From Oscillospiraceae bacterium (GTDB lineage Bacteria > Bacillota > Clostridia > Oscillospirales > Oscillospiraceae), in assembly GCA_904501855.1 (NCBI GenBank), contig CAJGCI010000013.1:1-23952 (forward strand): a DNA stretch of 23,952 nt, in the 5' to 3' direction. Below are positions 9,360 to 16,245 of the stretch, piece by piece (position 1 is the stretch's first letter; every line of letters starts with the position of its first letter). The translations under genes and the position numbers were made by a program. The notes beneath the pieces are model-generated. The model searched no databases, was not told the origin of the DNA, and saw only the letters and a list, made by a program, of their open reading frames with translations.

Positions 9360-9887
9360 ATGGGTAAAGACAAACAGGATCTGCGCAAACTGACCAATGC
9401 GGCTATGATGTCTGCGCTGGTCTGTATCGCCACTCTGGTGATCCCTATTCCTATTCCCGGCGGCGGATATGCCAATGCAGGCGATATCGTTCTGCTGGTT
9501 ACCGCATTTGTGTTAAGCCCTGGGCTTGCAGCAGTGGCATCGGGATTCGGTGCAGCAGTGGCAGATATCATACTGGGGTACTCCATGTATGTTCCAGGGA
9601 CACTGGTGATCAAGGCACTGGCAGCTCTGACTGCGGGACTGATGATCCGCTGGGCGAAGAAGCATATGAAACTGGTTCCAGCCATGATTGTTGCCGGAAT
9701 CTGCGGTGAGCTGGTCATGATTGCAGGATACTATGGCTATGAGTATGCCATCCTGGAAAATGCAGTGGCGGCGGCAGCCGGGGCTATCCCCAATATTATT
9801 CAGGGTCTGGCAGGCATTGCAGGTGCTGCGGTGTTGACACCTCTGATGGAAAGGATCCTGAAAACAAAGAAGAGAATCGAAGACTGA
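9360..9887 (+). CDS. ECF transporter S component (substrate-capture membrane protein)
   Basis: This is a small hydrophobic protein of about 175 residues with five to six membrane segments. It matches the S components of energy-coupling-factor vitamin transporters: a helix with MMSALVCIATLVIPIPIPGGG, then NAGDIVLLVTAFVLSP and GFGAAVADIILGY. These resemble the DUF1393/riboflavin-type S-component group, but the ligand cannot be assigned. A GTG at 9345 in the same frame is possible. I prefer the ATG at 9360 because AGGAAA ends about seven bases before it. No EcfA/EcfT genes are nearby, so it probably shares an energising module encoded elsewhere. It is the last gene before the terminator. Confidence 0.8.
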   Translation: MGKDKQDLRKLTNAAMMSALVCIATLVIPIPIPGGGYANAGDIVLLVTAFVLSPGLAAVASGFGAAVADIILGYSMYVPGTLVIKALAALTAGLMIRWAKKHMKLVPAMIVAGICGELVMIAGYYGYEYAILENAVAAAAGAIPNIIQGLAGIAGAAVLTPLMERILKTKKRIED

Positions 9888-9896
9888 AAGACATCG

Positions 9897-9931
9897 AAAG
9901 CCTGTTCGGGATGATCCCGGACAGGCTTTTT
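9897..9931 (+). terminator. Rho-independent terminator of the pyrH-polC-ECF operon
   Basis: A 15-base stem (one G-T pair) lies at 9897-9911 paired with 9915-9929, with a three-base loop and a following T run. It starts ten bases after the ECF gene stop and ends the housekeeping operon. Confidence 0.9.
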
Positions 9932-10051
9932 ATACATCTCACTGTGATTTGACAGCAAAAAACAATAAAAAAACACGTCAAGTTGTCCAGTTGAATTGTT
10001 CGATGAGACAGGGGTAAGATGAAAAAAAGAAGGAAGAAAGAGGAAAAAGAG

Positions 10052-10948
10052 ATGGATAACAGACAGGTGATTCTTGGGACCATTACACTGAATATCCCCA
10101 TTCGATGCCCTTTGGACGTGCTGGGAGAGGGTTTTCACACGGAGATCGGGGAAATCGCTGTGAAACTGGGGTTTCCGGAGCTGCATGAAGGATCTAAATT
10201 GCTGCAGGCTCCTGCCATTGCGTCACGCTACGGGATCGATGCCGACTGGGGTCAGATCGAAGACGGTGCGGCCTGTGTTCAATCCATGTTTTACGGAAGC
10301 CAGGTTTCCCTGGAAGAAATGGAACAGATTCATCGCCACAGTATAAACTGGGTCCGAAAACTGGAGAATCTGAATCTGCTAATGACGGCAGTCACAGAAC
10401 CGCTTCAGATAAACAGCGAAAACCGTGTCATAGGGAAGACCATGTACTGCATGACACAGGAAGGGAAACTGTCGCTCCTTTACAAAGAGCCCGAAGATGT
10501 TGAGAAAACCAGAAACGCGCCTGGTATTCTGCTGGACCGGGGAAAACTGCAGAGCCTTCTGGACGCAGCAGCATCACCAGCAGTGATCCGCCAGCCGTAT
10601 ACTGTTTTTCTGAATGCATGTCGGGCGCTGCTCCGTGGAGATTATTACAGCGCCGGAGTTCTGGGCGGAACCGCCGCCGAACTGGCGGGAGCGGAATTCA
10701 TCGCAGTTCATTCCGAGAAAATGAGTCCTCTCGTTCAGGACCTGATGCTCGGTGATGCCAGAGAAGAGCAGTTTGAACACCTGGCACAGCTGGGGTTGAT
10801 CGTTCCGGGAGATTTGGAGGATCGTATCATCGGTGTTTATACGGATATGCGTTACGGCAGATTGACACCGGATGCCGAGACTTTGCGGCAGTTCCTTCTA
10901 GATTGCGGCAGAGTGATCCACTTATGCATCCCGGAGTATATGGTTTAA
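10052..10948 (+). CDS. Unrecognised soluble protein, about 298 residues
   Basis: I do not recognise the family. There is no signal peptide or membrane segment. The N-terminal half begins with a short beta-like stretch (VILGTITLNIPIR). The C-terminal half from about residue 185 is helical, with a segment around ACRALLRGDYYSAGVLGGTAAELA that resembles HEPN-like helical bundles; this is a weak impression only. An in-frame ATG at 10019 would add MKKRRKKEEKE, a highly charged tail. I prefer 10052 because AGGA lies seven bases upstream and a possible -35/-10 pair (TTGAAT 9991-9996, TAAGAT 10015-10020) would place the transcript start after 10019. It is flanked by terminators on both sides, so it is probably a single-gene unit. 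Confidence 0.75.
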   Translation: MDNRQVILGTITLNIPIRCPLDVLGEGFHTEIGEIAVKLGFPELHEGSKLLQAPAIASRYGIDADWGQIEDGAACVQSMFYGSQVSLEEMEQIHRHSINWVRKLENLNLLMTAVTEPLQINSENRVIGKTMYCMTQEGKLSLLYKEPEDVEKTRNAPGILLDRGKLQSLLDAAASPAVIRQPYTVFLNACRALLRGDYYSAGVLGGTAAELAGAEFIAVHSEKMSPLVQDLMLGDAREEQFEHLAQLGLIVPGDLEDRIIGVYTDMRYGRLTPDAETLRQFLLDCGRVIHLCIPEYMV

Positions 10949-10968
10949 GTACAAACAGGGAAGAAGAA

Positions 10969-11006
10969 AACGGACGAGACAGAGATGTTTCGTCCGCTGT
11001 TGTTTT
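10969..11006 (+). terminator. Rho-independent terminator
   Basis: CGGACGAGA at 10971-10979 pairs with TTTCGTCCG at 10988-10996 (one G-T pair), followed by a T-rich tail ending in TTTTT. It follows the unrecognised gene by about 20 bases. Confidence 0.75.
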
Positions 11007-11009
11007 TCG

Positions 11010-11038
11010 TTGCATCTTCTTCTCTTACCGATTAAAAT
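11010..11038 (+). promoter_or_regulatory. Putative promoter of the response regulator gene
   Basis: TAAAAT (11033-11038) fits a sigma-A -10 with one mismatch. TTGCAT (11010-11015) is a weak -35, 17 bases upstream. It lies just after the preceding terminator and about 30 bases before the start codon. Confidence 0.45.
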
Positions 11039-11069
11039 ATCAACAGAAGCTCAACGGAAAGGAGGCGGA

Positions 11070-11768
11070 ATGATGCTCCGCATCTTACTTTACGAGTTGG
11101 ACCGACAGATCAATCAGGACTATCGGAGAGCGCTTACATCCGCCGGTTTCACGGTGAGAAGCGCCGGCAGTGGGTCTGAGATCGGCGAGATTCTGACTGC
11201 AGACGGGGGAGATCTTCTGATCACAGAACTGGAACCCGGTGATACCGGGCTTGAGATCATTAAGACGCTCCGACAATCCGACTTTTATATCCCCGTCATC
11301 GTGGTGACTGACCGGGATGACTTCAATGATATGAAAAAAGCATTTGAAGCCGGGGCGGATGACTACATGACCAAGCCGGTTCGGATGGAGGAGCTGATTC
11401 TGCGCAGTCGCGCGGTCATGAGACGTGCCGGTCAGTTAAACGGAGACCGGCATTCACTTGGAAAGACGACGGTCAATTATTCCTCTATGAGAGTTGAGAC
11501 ACCGGAAGGCTCAGTGATCCTTCCGCAGAAGGAATTTCTCCTGCTGTATCAGCTGTTCTCTTTCCCGGGGCGGGCATTCACCAAGCAGCAGCTGAAGGAT
11601 GATATCTGGGGATTTGAATCCAATTCGGATATGCATACCGTGGAAGTTCATATCGGCAGGCTTCGGGAAAAGTTCGAGGAAAATCCGGATTTTGCGATTG
11701 AAACGGTCCGTGGAGTAGGCTATAAGGTGGTTCCAAAGGAAAAATCTGGACAAGAAAACAGCCAATAG
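11070..11768 (+). CDS. OmpR/PhoB-family response regulator with atypical receiver
   Basis: A two-domain regulator of about 232 residues. The receiver (1-120) keeps an acidic pair-like E9/D11, the conserved Thr at 80 (VIVVTDRDD) and Lys at 102 (TKPV). In the phosphoacceptor strand it reads DLLITELEPGDTG at residues 48-60, so the expected Asp is replaced by Thr52 or Glu53, depending on how a one-residue deletion is placed. The C-terminal winged helix (about 130-225) has FLLLYQLFSFPGRAFTKQQL and VEVHIGRLREKF followed by VRGVGYKV, all typical of DNA-binding OmpR proteins. GGAGG at 11061-11065 precedes the paired ATG codons at 11070 and 11073; a longer frame from 11010 has no such site. No histidine kinase is adjacent, so it probably acts without classical phosphorylation. 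Confidence 0.88.
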   Translation: MMLRILLYELDRQINQDYRRALTSAGFTVRSAGSGSEIGEILTADGGDLLITELEPGDTGLEIIKTLRQSDFYIPVIVVTDRDDFNDMKKAFEAGADDYMTKPVRMEELILRSRAVMRRAGQLNGDRHSLGKTTVNYSSMRVETPEGSVILPQKEFLLLYQLFSFPGRAFTKQQLKDDIWGFESNSDMHTVEVHIGRLREKFEENPDFAIETVRGVGYKVVPKEKSGQENSQ

Positions 11769-11882
11769 TATGGAAAAACAGACTCCATGGGAAAAATATG
11801 TCTAAAATATGAATTTATTTCGAAAAATTAATAATAAGTTGAGGTAAAATTGAGCTTATGATGTTATAAATCAATCAATCTG

Positions 11883-11888
11883 TATAAT
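11883..11888 (+). promoter_or_regulatory. Possible -10 box (TATAAT) upstream of the heptad protein gene
   Basis: A perfect TATAAT lies in an AT-rich stretch between the response regulator and the TTG-start gene, but I see no convincing -35 at 16-18 bases. A transcript from here would have a leader of about 150 bases. Confidence 0.35.
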
Positions 11889-11916
11889 AACGCGGGGCGT
11901 ATGTTTTTTTCTGTGC

Positions 11917-11941
11917 AAAAAGAGCGGATAACGTTCTTTTT
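11917..11941 (+). promoter_or_regulatory. Leader hairpin, possible attenuator
   Basis: AAAAAGAGCG at 11917-11926 pairs with CGTTCTTTTT at 11932-11941 (one G-T pair, five-base loop). It ends in a T run and lies about 100 bases before the next start codon. It could terminate readthrough from the response regulator gene or attenuate the downstream gene. The stem is AT-rich, so its strength is uncertain. Confidence 0.4.
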
Positions 11942-12044
11942 ACGGCAGGAGATGCTGGGATCCTGTAAGAGAAGGATTTGCAAACTGCGTGATTGTGCAT
12001 ATCGTTCACCTAAATAAAATCTATATGGGAGAGGGGATTTAGTT

Positions 12045-13454
12045 TTGAAGAAATTACTTCGTGCTATCCTTAGTCTCTGCCTCATCGCAGCCTGCATATT
12101 CGGCCTGCTGTCCGTCTACGGCGGATTCCAGGACGTTCTGAATATTCAGGACTACAAGACGGCAGATGGTGATCAGGCCAAAGAAGGCATCGAAATGGCC
12201 CGTGACGGTCTGGCTCAGCTCATGGAGAATGAGACCACATACACTGAAGGTGTTGCAACCTACAACGATGGTCTTGTTCAGCTGGCAGACGGCAGACGTC
12301 AGCTTGCTGAGGGTGAAGCTCAGCTCGCCGACGGCAAACAGCAGATCGCAGATAACACCGACAGATACAATGAAGGAAAAGCTCTGCTGGAGCAGATTGA
12401 TCCGATCATGCCTTATGTACAGCAGTACATTCAGTGGCGTGACTCCGGTCTTGCATCCGCACCCGGCTTCTCCACCTTCCAGCAATGGTTTGTAAGCGTT
12501 GTCGCTCCGGTTATCAGCAGCGTCGGTCTGGAGATTCCTTCCGATGTTTCCGATTTCCCCGGCTGGTTCAATGCATATGTGGAAGACGGACATGCTCAGC
12601 TGAAAGAGTATGAAGACGGTCTTGTACAGATCGCAGAAGGCGAAGTTCAGCTTGCAGACGGCAGAGCACAGCTTGCAGACGGTGAGAAACAGCTCGCCGA
12701 CGGCGATGCTCAGCTGAAGGTCTTCGAAGACGGCGAAGCTCAGATTGCAGACGGTATGAATCAGCTCATCGAAGGCATGGCTGCTGACACCCGCTACCGC
12801 AGCGGTGAAGTCATCACCAAGAGCCTTGCTGAGAGACTGGGTCCTGACTGGCAGCTCTACGTTCTCAACGAGGACGGCTCCAGAAAACAGTACCGTGGCG
12901 TTGATTTCGTGAACTTCGAGAACTGCGTGAAACTGTGCGACGAAGGCGAGAAATTCCTTGAGGAATCTGAAGCCAACATCACTGCTGAGATGATGAAGAG
13001 AATTGCTACCATGGCATGCATGGGCATTGCTTCCGTTCTCGGCCTGATTGCCGGCATCCTCGGCCTGATTGCTGCGTTCTCCAACAAGAGAAAGAACGGC
13101 TTCGGCTTCGGTCTTTGGGGCACCATCATCTCCTGCGCAGGCATCATTGTTGGTCTGCTCACCAAATGGAGAGATCAGGCTTACCAGATTCGCGATGCAG
13201 CTGGCAACTACACCTACACCTATGACGCACAGGTCAAAGCCATCATCATTCTGGCTTGCGTACTGGCTCTGTTCACTCTTGTTTCTGCTATTGCACGCAA
13301 GAGCGCACCGAAAAAAGTCAAAGGTGCTTCCAAGTCTGCTGACCAGATCTATGCAAGCGCAGTTTCCGATCACTCCAAGGATGCAGAGATTGCACGCCTG
13401 AGAGAGGAACTGGCTGATCTGAGAGCTAAGAAACCCGATACTTACAAAGAGTAA
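12045..13454 (+). CDS. Membrane protein with QLADG heptad repeats
   Basis: A 469-residue protein starting at TTG, with GAGGGG eight bases upstream. One N-terminal hydrophobic helix (about 7-26) is followed by a large extracytoplasmic region, then membrane helices at about 320-345, 353-373 and 398-416 and a C-terminal charged coiled coil (446-462). The extracytoplasmic part has two blocks of seven-residue repeats of the form Q-L-A-D-G-x-x, at about 79-104 and 195-243, with 21-base periodicity in the DNA. Such Gly-containing heptads are known from YhgE/Pip-like and some RND/MmpL-like Gram-positive membrane proteins. This protein lacks an ABC-2 or RND core, so no function is assigned. Codons look strongly optimised compared with neighbours, suggesting high expression. 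It has its own downstream terminator. Confidence 0.85.
   Translation: MKKLLRAILSLCLIAACIFGLLSVYGGFQDVLNIQDYKTADGDQAKEGIEMARDGLAQLMENETTYTEGVATYNDGLVQLADGRRQLAEGEAQLADGKQQIADNTDRYNEGKALLEQIDPIMPYVQQYIQWRDSGLASAPGFSTFQQWFVSVVAPVISSVGLEIPSDVSDFPGWFNAYVEDGHAQLKEYEDGLVQIAEGEVQLADGRAQLADGEKQLADGDAQLKVFEDGEAQIADGMNQLIEGMAADTRYRSGEVITKSLAERLGPDWQLYVLNEDGSRKQYRGVDFVNFENCVKLCDEGEKFLEESEANITAEMMKRIATMACMGIASVLGLIAGILGLIAAFSNKRKNGFGFGLWGTIISCAGIIVGLLTKWRDQAYQIRDAAGNYTYTYDAQVKAIIILACVLALFTLVSAIARKSAPKKVKGASKSADQIYASAVSDHSKDAEIARLREELADLRAKKPDTYKE
12270..12775 (+). repeat. 21-bp periodic repeats encoding QLADG heptads
   Basis: Two blocks sit within the heptad gene. In the second, CAG codons that open successive heptads fall at 12648, 12669, 12690 and 12711, exactly 21 bases apart, each followed by a variant of CTTGCAGACGG. 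The first block covers roughly 12279-12356. Confidence 0.8.
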
Positions 13455-13489
13455 TCTGAATCCTTTGATTTAAAATACCAGCAAAAATG

Positions 13490-13530
13490 GATCCGTTTAC
13501 CGGGTGACCGGTATAACGGATCTATTTTTA
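13490..13530 (+). terminator. Rho-independent terminator of the heptad protein gene
   Basis: GATCCGTTTACCGG (13490-13503) pairs with CCGGTATAACGGATC (13508-13522, one bulged base) across a four-base loop. TATTTTTA follows. It lies 36 bases after the stop. Confidence 0.85.
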
Positions 13531-13560
13531 TCTGCAGAATCAGTCCGATTGCTGCAGATA
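13529..13560. repeat. Inverted repeat TATCTGCAG / CTGCAGATA
   Basis: Perfect nine-base arms at 13529-13537 and 13552-13560 are separated by 14 bases. They lie between the heptad gene terminator and the C39 lipoprotein gene. Neither strand has a T run after it, so it is not a simple terminator. It could be an operator upstream of the candidate promoter near 13600. Confidence 0.5.
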
Positions 13561-13659
13561 AGCGTTATGGTCTTTCCGGTGGAAAAAACACGGAGCATAT
13601 GATAATATCAACCTAATATGCCTGACATTCGTCCGTTAAGACGGGGATTTGCTGCGCTC

Positions 13660-13730
13660 TTTTCGAACGGGTGTCGAAAACGAAGACCGCACAGCTGTAG
13701 GTTCTGAGGATATGCAGGGTGCGGAGGAGA
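13660..13730 (+). promoter_or_regulatory. Potentially structured 5' leader overlapping the ribosome binding site
   Basis: TTTTCGA (13660-13666) pairs perfectly with TCGAAAA (13674-13680). Further on, CCGCAC (13687-13692) can pair with GTGCGG (13719-13724), whose 3' arm overlaps the GGAGGAGA ribosome binding site. Such pairing could limit translation of the C39 lipoprotein. I could not match it to a known riboswitch class. Confidence 0.35.
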
Positions 13731-13734
13731 GACT

Positions 13735-14697
13735 ATGATGAAACGAATGAACGGGATCTCCATTTCCTGGAAAAAGACCGTGGCCGCCGGAATCGCTGCT
13801 GCAGCGATGCTGGTTTCGCTTACTGCATGTGCAGGCAATCAGGAGAATGCATCTGCTCCTTTTGCACCGCAGGAGGAAACGGACACGGACACAGAACGGA
13901 TCCCATATGTGATCAACAATGAATATGTGCTGGATATGGACGGGATGGATGCACTGCTTCAGCCGGAGGATTACACGTTTATTCCAACGGAAGATGACCT
14001 GACGATCCTTCAGTCGCTGGAAGAGCAGTATCCGGAATACGCAGAAAAGATCCAGTTTTTTATTGATCATATCGGAGCATATCACCAGACTGCTGTCAAC
14101 AATGTAATTGTGGCGCCGGAGAAGATCGATTTCGTACTGGCGGAACGCTTCGCTACCCAGACTGAAACAGGGGAGTGGAACTTCTCTTTGGAGGGACTCT
14201 CGCTTCCGTATTATATCCAGTATGATCATCGCTGGGCACTCCACCCCTACGGCAATGGGGTAATGGGGTATACCGGCTGTGGGCCGACATGTTTTGCCAT
14301 GGTATCCGCTGCTGTGACCGGAAATCAGGATATTACACCGGACCGCGTGGCGGATTATGCCATTGATCGGGGATTTTATGTTTCCGGAAGCGGAACAGAC
14401 TGGAGACTGTTCACAGAAGGAGCGAGGGAGCTCGGTTTCCACGGGAAAATGATCTATCCCGATGAGAGTATCATGAAGCAGGAACTGTGGAATGGAAACT
14501 ATCTGGTTGTTTCGCTGCGACCGGGAGATTTCACTCGTGTGGGACATTTCGTGGTGATCCACAGTTGTGATGAAGAAGGGTTCTGGCTTTACGATCCAAA
14601 CAGCATCGAGCGAAGCAGCAGGGTATGGCCCTATGAGACGCTGCTCAGTCAGATTGCCCAGGTCTGGACACTGGGGCAAAACGTTGAATCCGAATAA
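13735..14697 (+). CDS. Lipoprotein with C39-like (PF13529-type) cysteine peptidase domain
   Basis: A 320-residue exported protein. A basic N terminus and hydrophobic stretch end in the lipobox LTAC (Cys32), so it is probably lipid-anchored on the outer face of the membrane. Residues 60-150 form an acidic region of unknown role. Residues 155-315 fit the peptidase C39-like 2 family: GCGPTC with the candidate catalytic Cys182, GHFVVI with His271 and YDPN with Asp287, in the expected order. Members are thought to be secreted papain-like peptidases or amidases; the substrate is unknown. A strong GGAGGAGA site precedes the paired ATG codons at 13735 and 13738. The gene ends convergently against a minus-strand gene across a shared hairpin. 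Confidence 0.87.
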   Translation: MMKRMNGISISWKKTVAAGIAAAAMLVSLTACAGNQENASAPFAPQEETDTDTERIPYVINNEYVLDMDGMDALLQPEDYTFIPTEDDLTILQSLEEQYPEYAEKIQFFIDHIGAYHQTAVNNVIVAPEKIDFVLAERFATQTETGEWNFSLEGLSLPYYIQYDHRWALHPYGNGVMGYTGCGPTCFAMVSAAVTGNQDITPDRVADYAIDRGFYVSGSGTDWRLFTEGARELGFHGKMIYPDESIMKQELWNGNYLVVSLRPGDFTRVGHFVVIHSCDEEGFWLYDPNSIERSSRVWPYETLLSQIAQVWTLGQNVESE

Positions 14698-14727
14698 AAA
14701 AATGCCGCTGCATTCAGCAGCGGCATT
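14693..14727. terminator. Convergent terminator between the C39 lipoprotein gene and the minus-strand gene
   Basis: AATGCCGCTGC (14701-14711) pairs perfectly with GCAGCGGCATT (14717-14727) across a five-base loop. Read on the minus strand it is followed by a run of seven T residues, so it is strong for the 14742-15188 gene. On the plus strand the T tract is short. Confidence 0.88.
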
Positions 14728-14741
14728 TCAGTTATCATCAA

Positions 14742-15188
14742 TCAGATGCCATAGCAGGCAATCGTATTGGCTTCATCGACGATCTCCACGGCATGTTTCA
14801 GCCAGTCGCAAAGATCATCGGGTCTGCATTCGAAAACGGGGAAGTAAGGATCATCGGCTTCAAAGTAACGATCCAGTTCCGACTGCAGCTGTTCACAGAC
14901 ACTCAGCACGTAATAGTCTCCGTTCGGTTTCTGCAGAGCGATTTTCCTGGCAGCCAAATCTCTTCCGTAGTATAGCAGCGCCATGACATACGGCATTTTA
15001 TCCAGTCCGACTTTGTCTTCCGCACACATGAATTCGCGAAGCTGGCGAAGCTGATCCCTTGTGGTTTCACCCAGCAGGCGAACCGGTCCCTCGTACCATT
15101 TCCAGAACAGTTTTCGAAAAACACGCACGGCATCAATGGTATCCATGCACTTCAGTAATAACTCTTTCTGCTCTTTTGCGATCTCCAT
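14742..15188 (-). CDS. Unrecognised small soluble protein, 148 residues
   Basis: I do not recognise the family. The sequence looks fully helical and acidic, with no signal peptide or membrane segment and three Cys residues (CMDT, FMCAED, SVCEQL) besides FECRPDDLCDW and ACYGI. Its reality is supported by an AAGGA ribosome binding site about seven bases before the ATG, a near-consensus promoter upstream (15228-15255) and a terminator with a good T run downstream. It is the only minus-strand gene in this stretch and is divergent from the SLH protein gene, with which it shares a 15-base promoter core. Confidence 0.75.
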   Translation of the reverse strand: MEIAKEQKELLLKCMDTIDAVRVFRKLFWKWYEGPVRLLGETTRDQLRQLREFMCAEDKVGLDKMPYVMALLYYGRDLAARKIALQKPNGDYYVLSVCEQLQSELDRYFEADDPYFPVFECRPDDLCDWLKHAVEIVDEANTIACYGI

Positions 15189-15227
15189 GATGAATCCTTC
15201 TTTCGTCTTTTTCTTTTAGGCACCTTC

Positions 15228-15255
15228 ATTATAGCATTGTTTGTTAAATAATCAA
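15228..15255 (-). promoter_or_regulatory. Extended -10 promoter for the 148-residue protein gene
   Basis: On the minus strand, TTGATT (15250-15255) is followed after 16 bases by TATAAT (15228-15233). TGC sits immediately before the latter, giving an extended -10. It lies about 40 bases before the start codon. Confidence 0.75.
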
Positions 15256-15332
15256 CAATAAGGAGAAAAAAGTTTTATATTTCTTTAACTTATTTTCCAG
15301 AGCGGTGATAAAAAGTGGAAAAAAATAATTAT

Positions 15333-15347
15333 AATGCTATAATGAAG
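15333..15347 (+). promoter_or_regulatory. Extended -10 promoter for the SLH protein gene
   Basis: TATAAT (15338-15343) with TGC before it forms an extended -10. The whole 15-base stretch AATGCTATAATGAAG is identical to the one in the divergent promoter (15224-15238, opposite strand). The -35 position holds GTGGAA (15315-15320), a poor sigma-A match. Confidence 0.65.
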
Positions 15348-15391
15348 ATAATTTCAGAGTTGATTCTGTTCTTTCTTAAGGAGGAATATGT

Positions 15392-16219
15392 ATGCGTAGA
15401 CGGAATAGACGTATTGCAATTCTTATCAGTCTCTGCATGATCATTGCGCTGATTCCTTTGAGCACGTTTTCCGTTATGGCAGCTCAGCGTTACGAAAACC
15501 CGCTCAGCAAATTGTTTACAACGGATACAACTGATACCTCGGACGATCCCCAGGAATCGGAGACTCCGCCGGCTGATAGCGAGAAACCCTCGGATTCTCC
15601 TGCGCCTTCGGAATCTCCGGATGTGACCGAAACAACAGCACCGTCTCCCAGTGAGTCCGTGAAGCCAACACCCTCTGAGGAGCCGAGCAAACTTCCCTTT
15701 ACTGACGTGTCAACAAAGGACTACTTCTATGAACCGGTGGTCTGGGCAGTGGAACATACGGTTACCGCGGGAACGGAGCCTACCCGGTTTTCCCCGAACA
15801 TAGGATGCAGCCGGGCACAGGTTATGATGTTCCTGTGGCGGGCAAACGGATCTCCCAGGATCATATTGCGAAACAACCCGTTCAAAGATGTTAAAGAAGG
15901 GGACTACTTTTATGATGCTGTTCTCTGGGCTGTAAGAAACGGAATTACCACCGGCACTGCGACGGATACGTTCTCACCCGATTTGAACTGCACCCGTGCA
16001 CAGGTCATGACATTCCTGTGGCGCGCAAAGAATTCCCCTGATGTGGGACGCCGTGTTATGAGCTTTACGGACGTGAAAGCGGATCAGTACTACTATGATC
16101 CTGTCTGTTGGGCAGTGAAGGAAGGAATCACCGCAGGAACCTCGGATACGACGTTCAGCCCGGATGAACCCTGCACCCGTGCACAGGTTGTGACGTTCCT
16201 CTGGCAGGCATATAAATAA
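15392..16219 (+). CDS. Secreted SLH-domain protein with Ser/Pro/Thr-rich linker
   Basis: A 275-residue exported protein. The signal peptide has a basic start (MRRRNRR) and probable cleavage after VMA at residue 30. Residues 40-100 are a low-complexity acidic Ser/Pro/Thr/Glu linker. Three S-layer homology repeats follow at about 103-151, 163-212 and 224-274. Each has an F-x-D-V start, a YFY or YYY followed by WAV, a G-x-T-x-x-T-FSP core and CTRAQV-x-x-FLW (CSRAQ in the first). SLH domains usually bind pyruvylated secondary wall polymers. No catalytic domain is present, so this may be a spacer or surface-coat protein, or an anchor for an unseen partner. AAGGAGG lies seven bases before the ATG. 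Confidence 0.9.
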   Translation: MRRRNRRIAILISLCMIIALIPLSTFSVMAAQRYENPLSKLFTTDTTDTSDDPQESETPPADSEKPSDSPAPSESPDVTETTAPSPSESVKPTPSEEPSKLPFTDVSTKDYFYEPVVWAVEHTVTAGTEPTRFSPNIGCSRAQVMMFLWRANGSPRIILRNNPFKDVKEGDYFYDAVLWAVRNGITTGTATDTFSPDLNCTRAQVMTFLWRAKNSPDVGRRVMSFTDVKADQYYYDPVCWAVKEGITAGTSDTTFSPDEPCTRAQVVTFLWQAYK

Positions 16220-16245
16220 TAAATCGAGATTTGGACATGCAGCTG

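Noticed and set aside
9949..9977. TTGACA at 9949-9954 as a promoter for the unrecognised gene at 10052
   Set aside because: The -35 is perfect, but the sequence 16-18 bases downstream has no -10-like hexamer.
12054..13373. 439-codon minus-strand open frame under the heptad protein gene
   Set aside because: It mirrors the strongly biased codons of the plus-strand gene, whose signal segment, heptads, membrane helices, ribosome binding site and terminator all support the plus strand.
13636..14679. 347-codon minus-strand open frame over the C39 lipoprotein gene
   Set aside because: The plus strand carries a lipobox and Cys-His-Asp motifs in order; the antisense frame has no recognisable feature.
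15688..16210. SLH repeats considered as possible DNA tandem repeat or CRISPR-like array
   Set aside because: The periodicity is at the protein level (about 60 residues), with diverged DNA and no short identical repeats or spacers.
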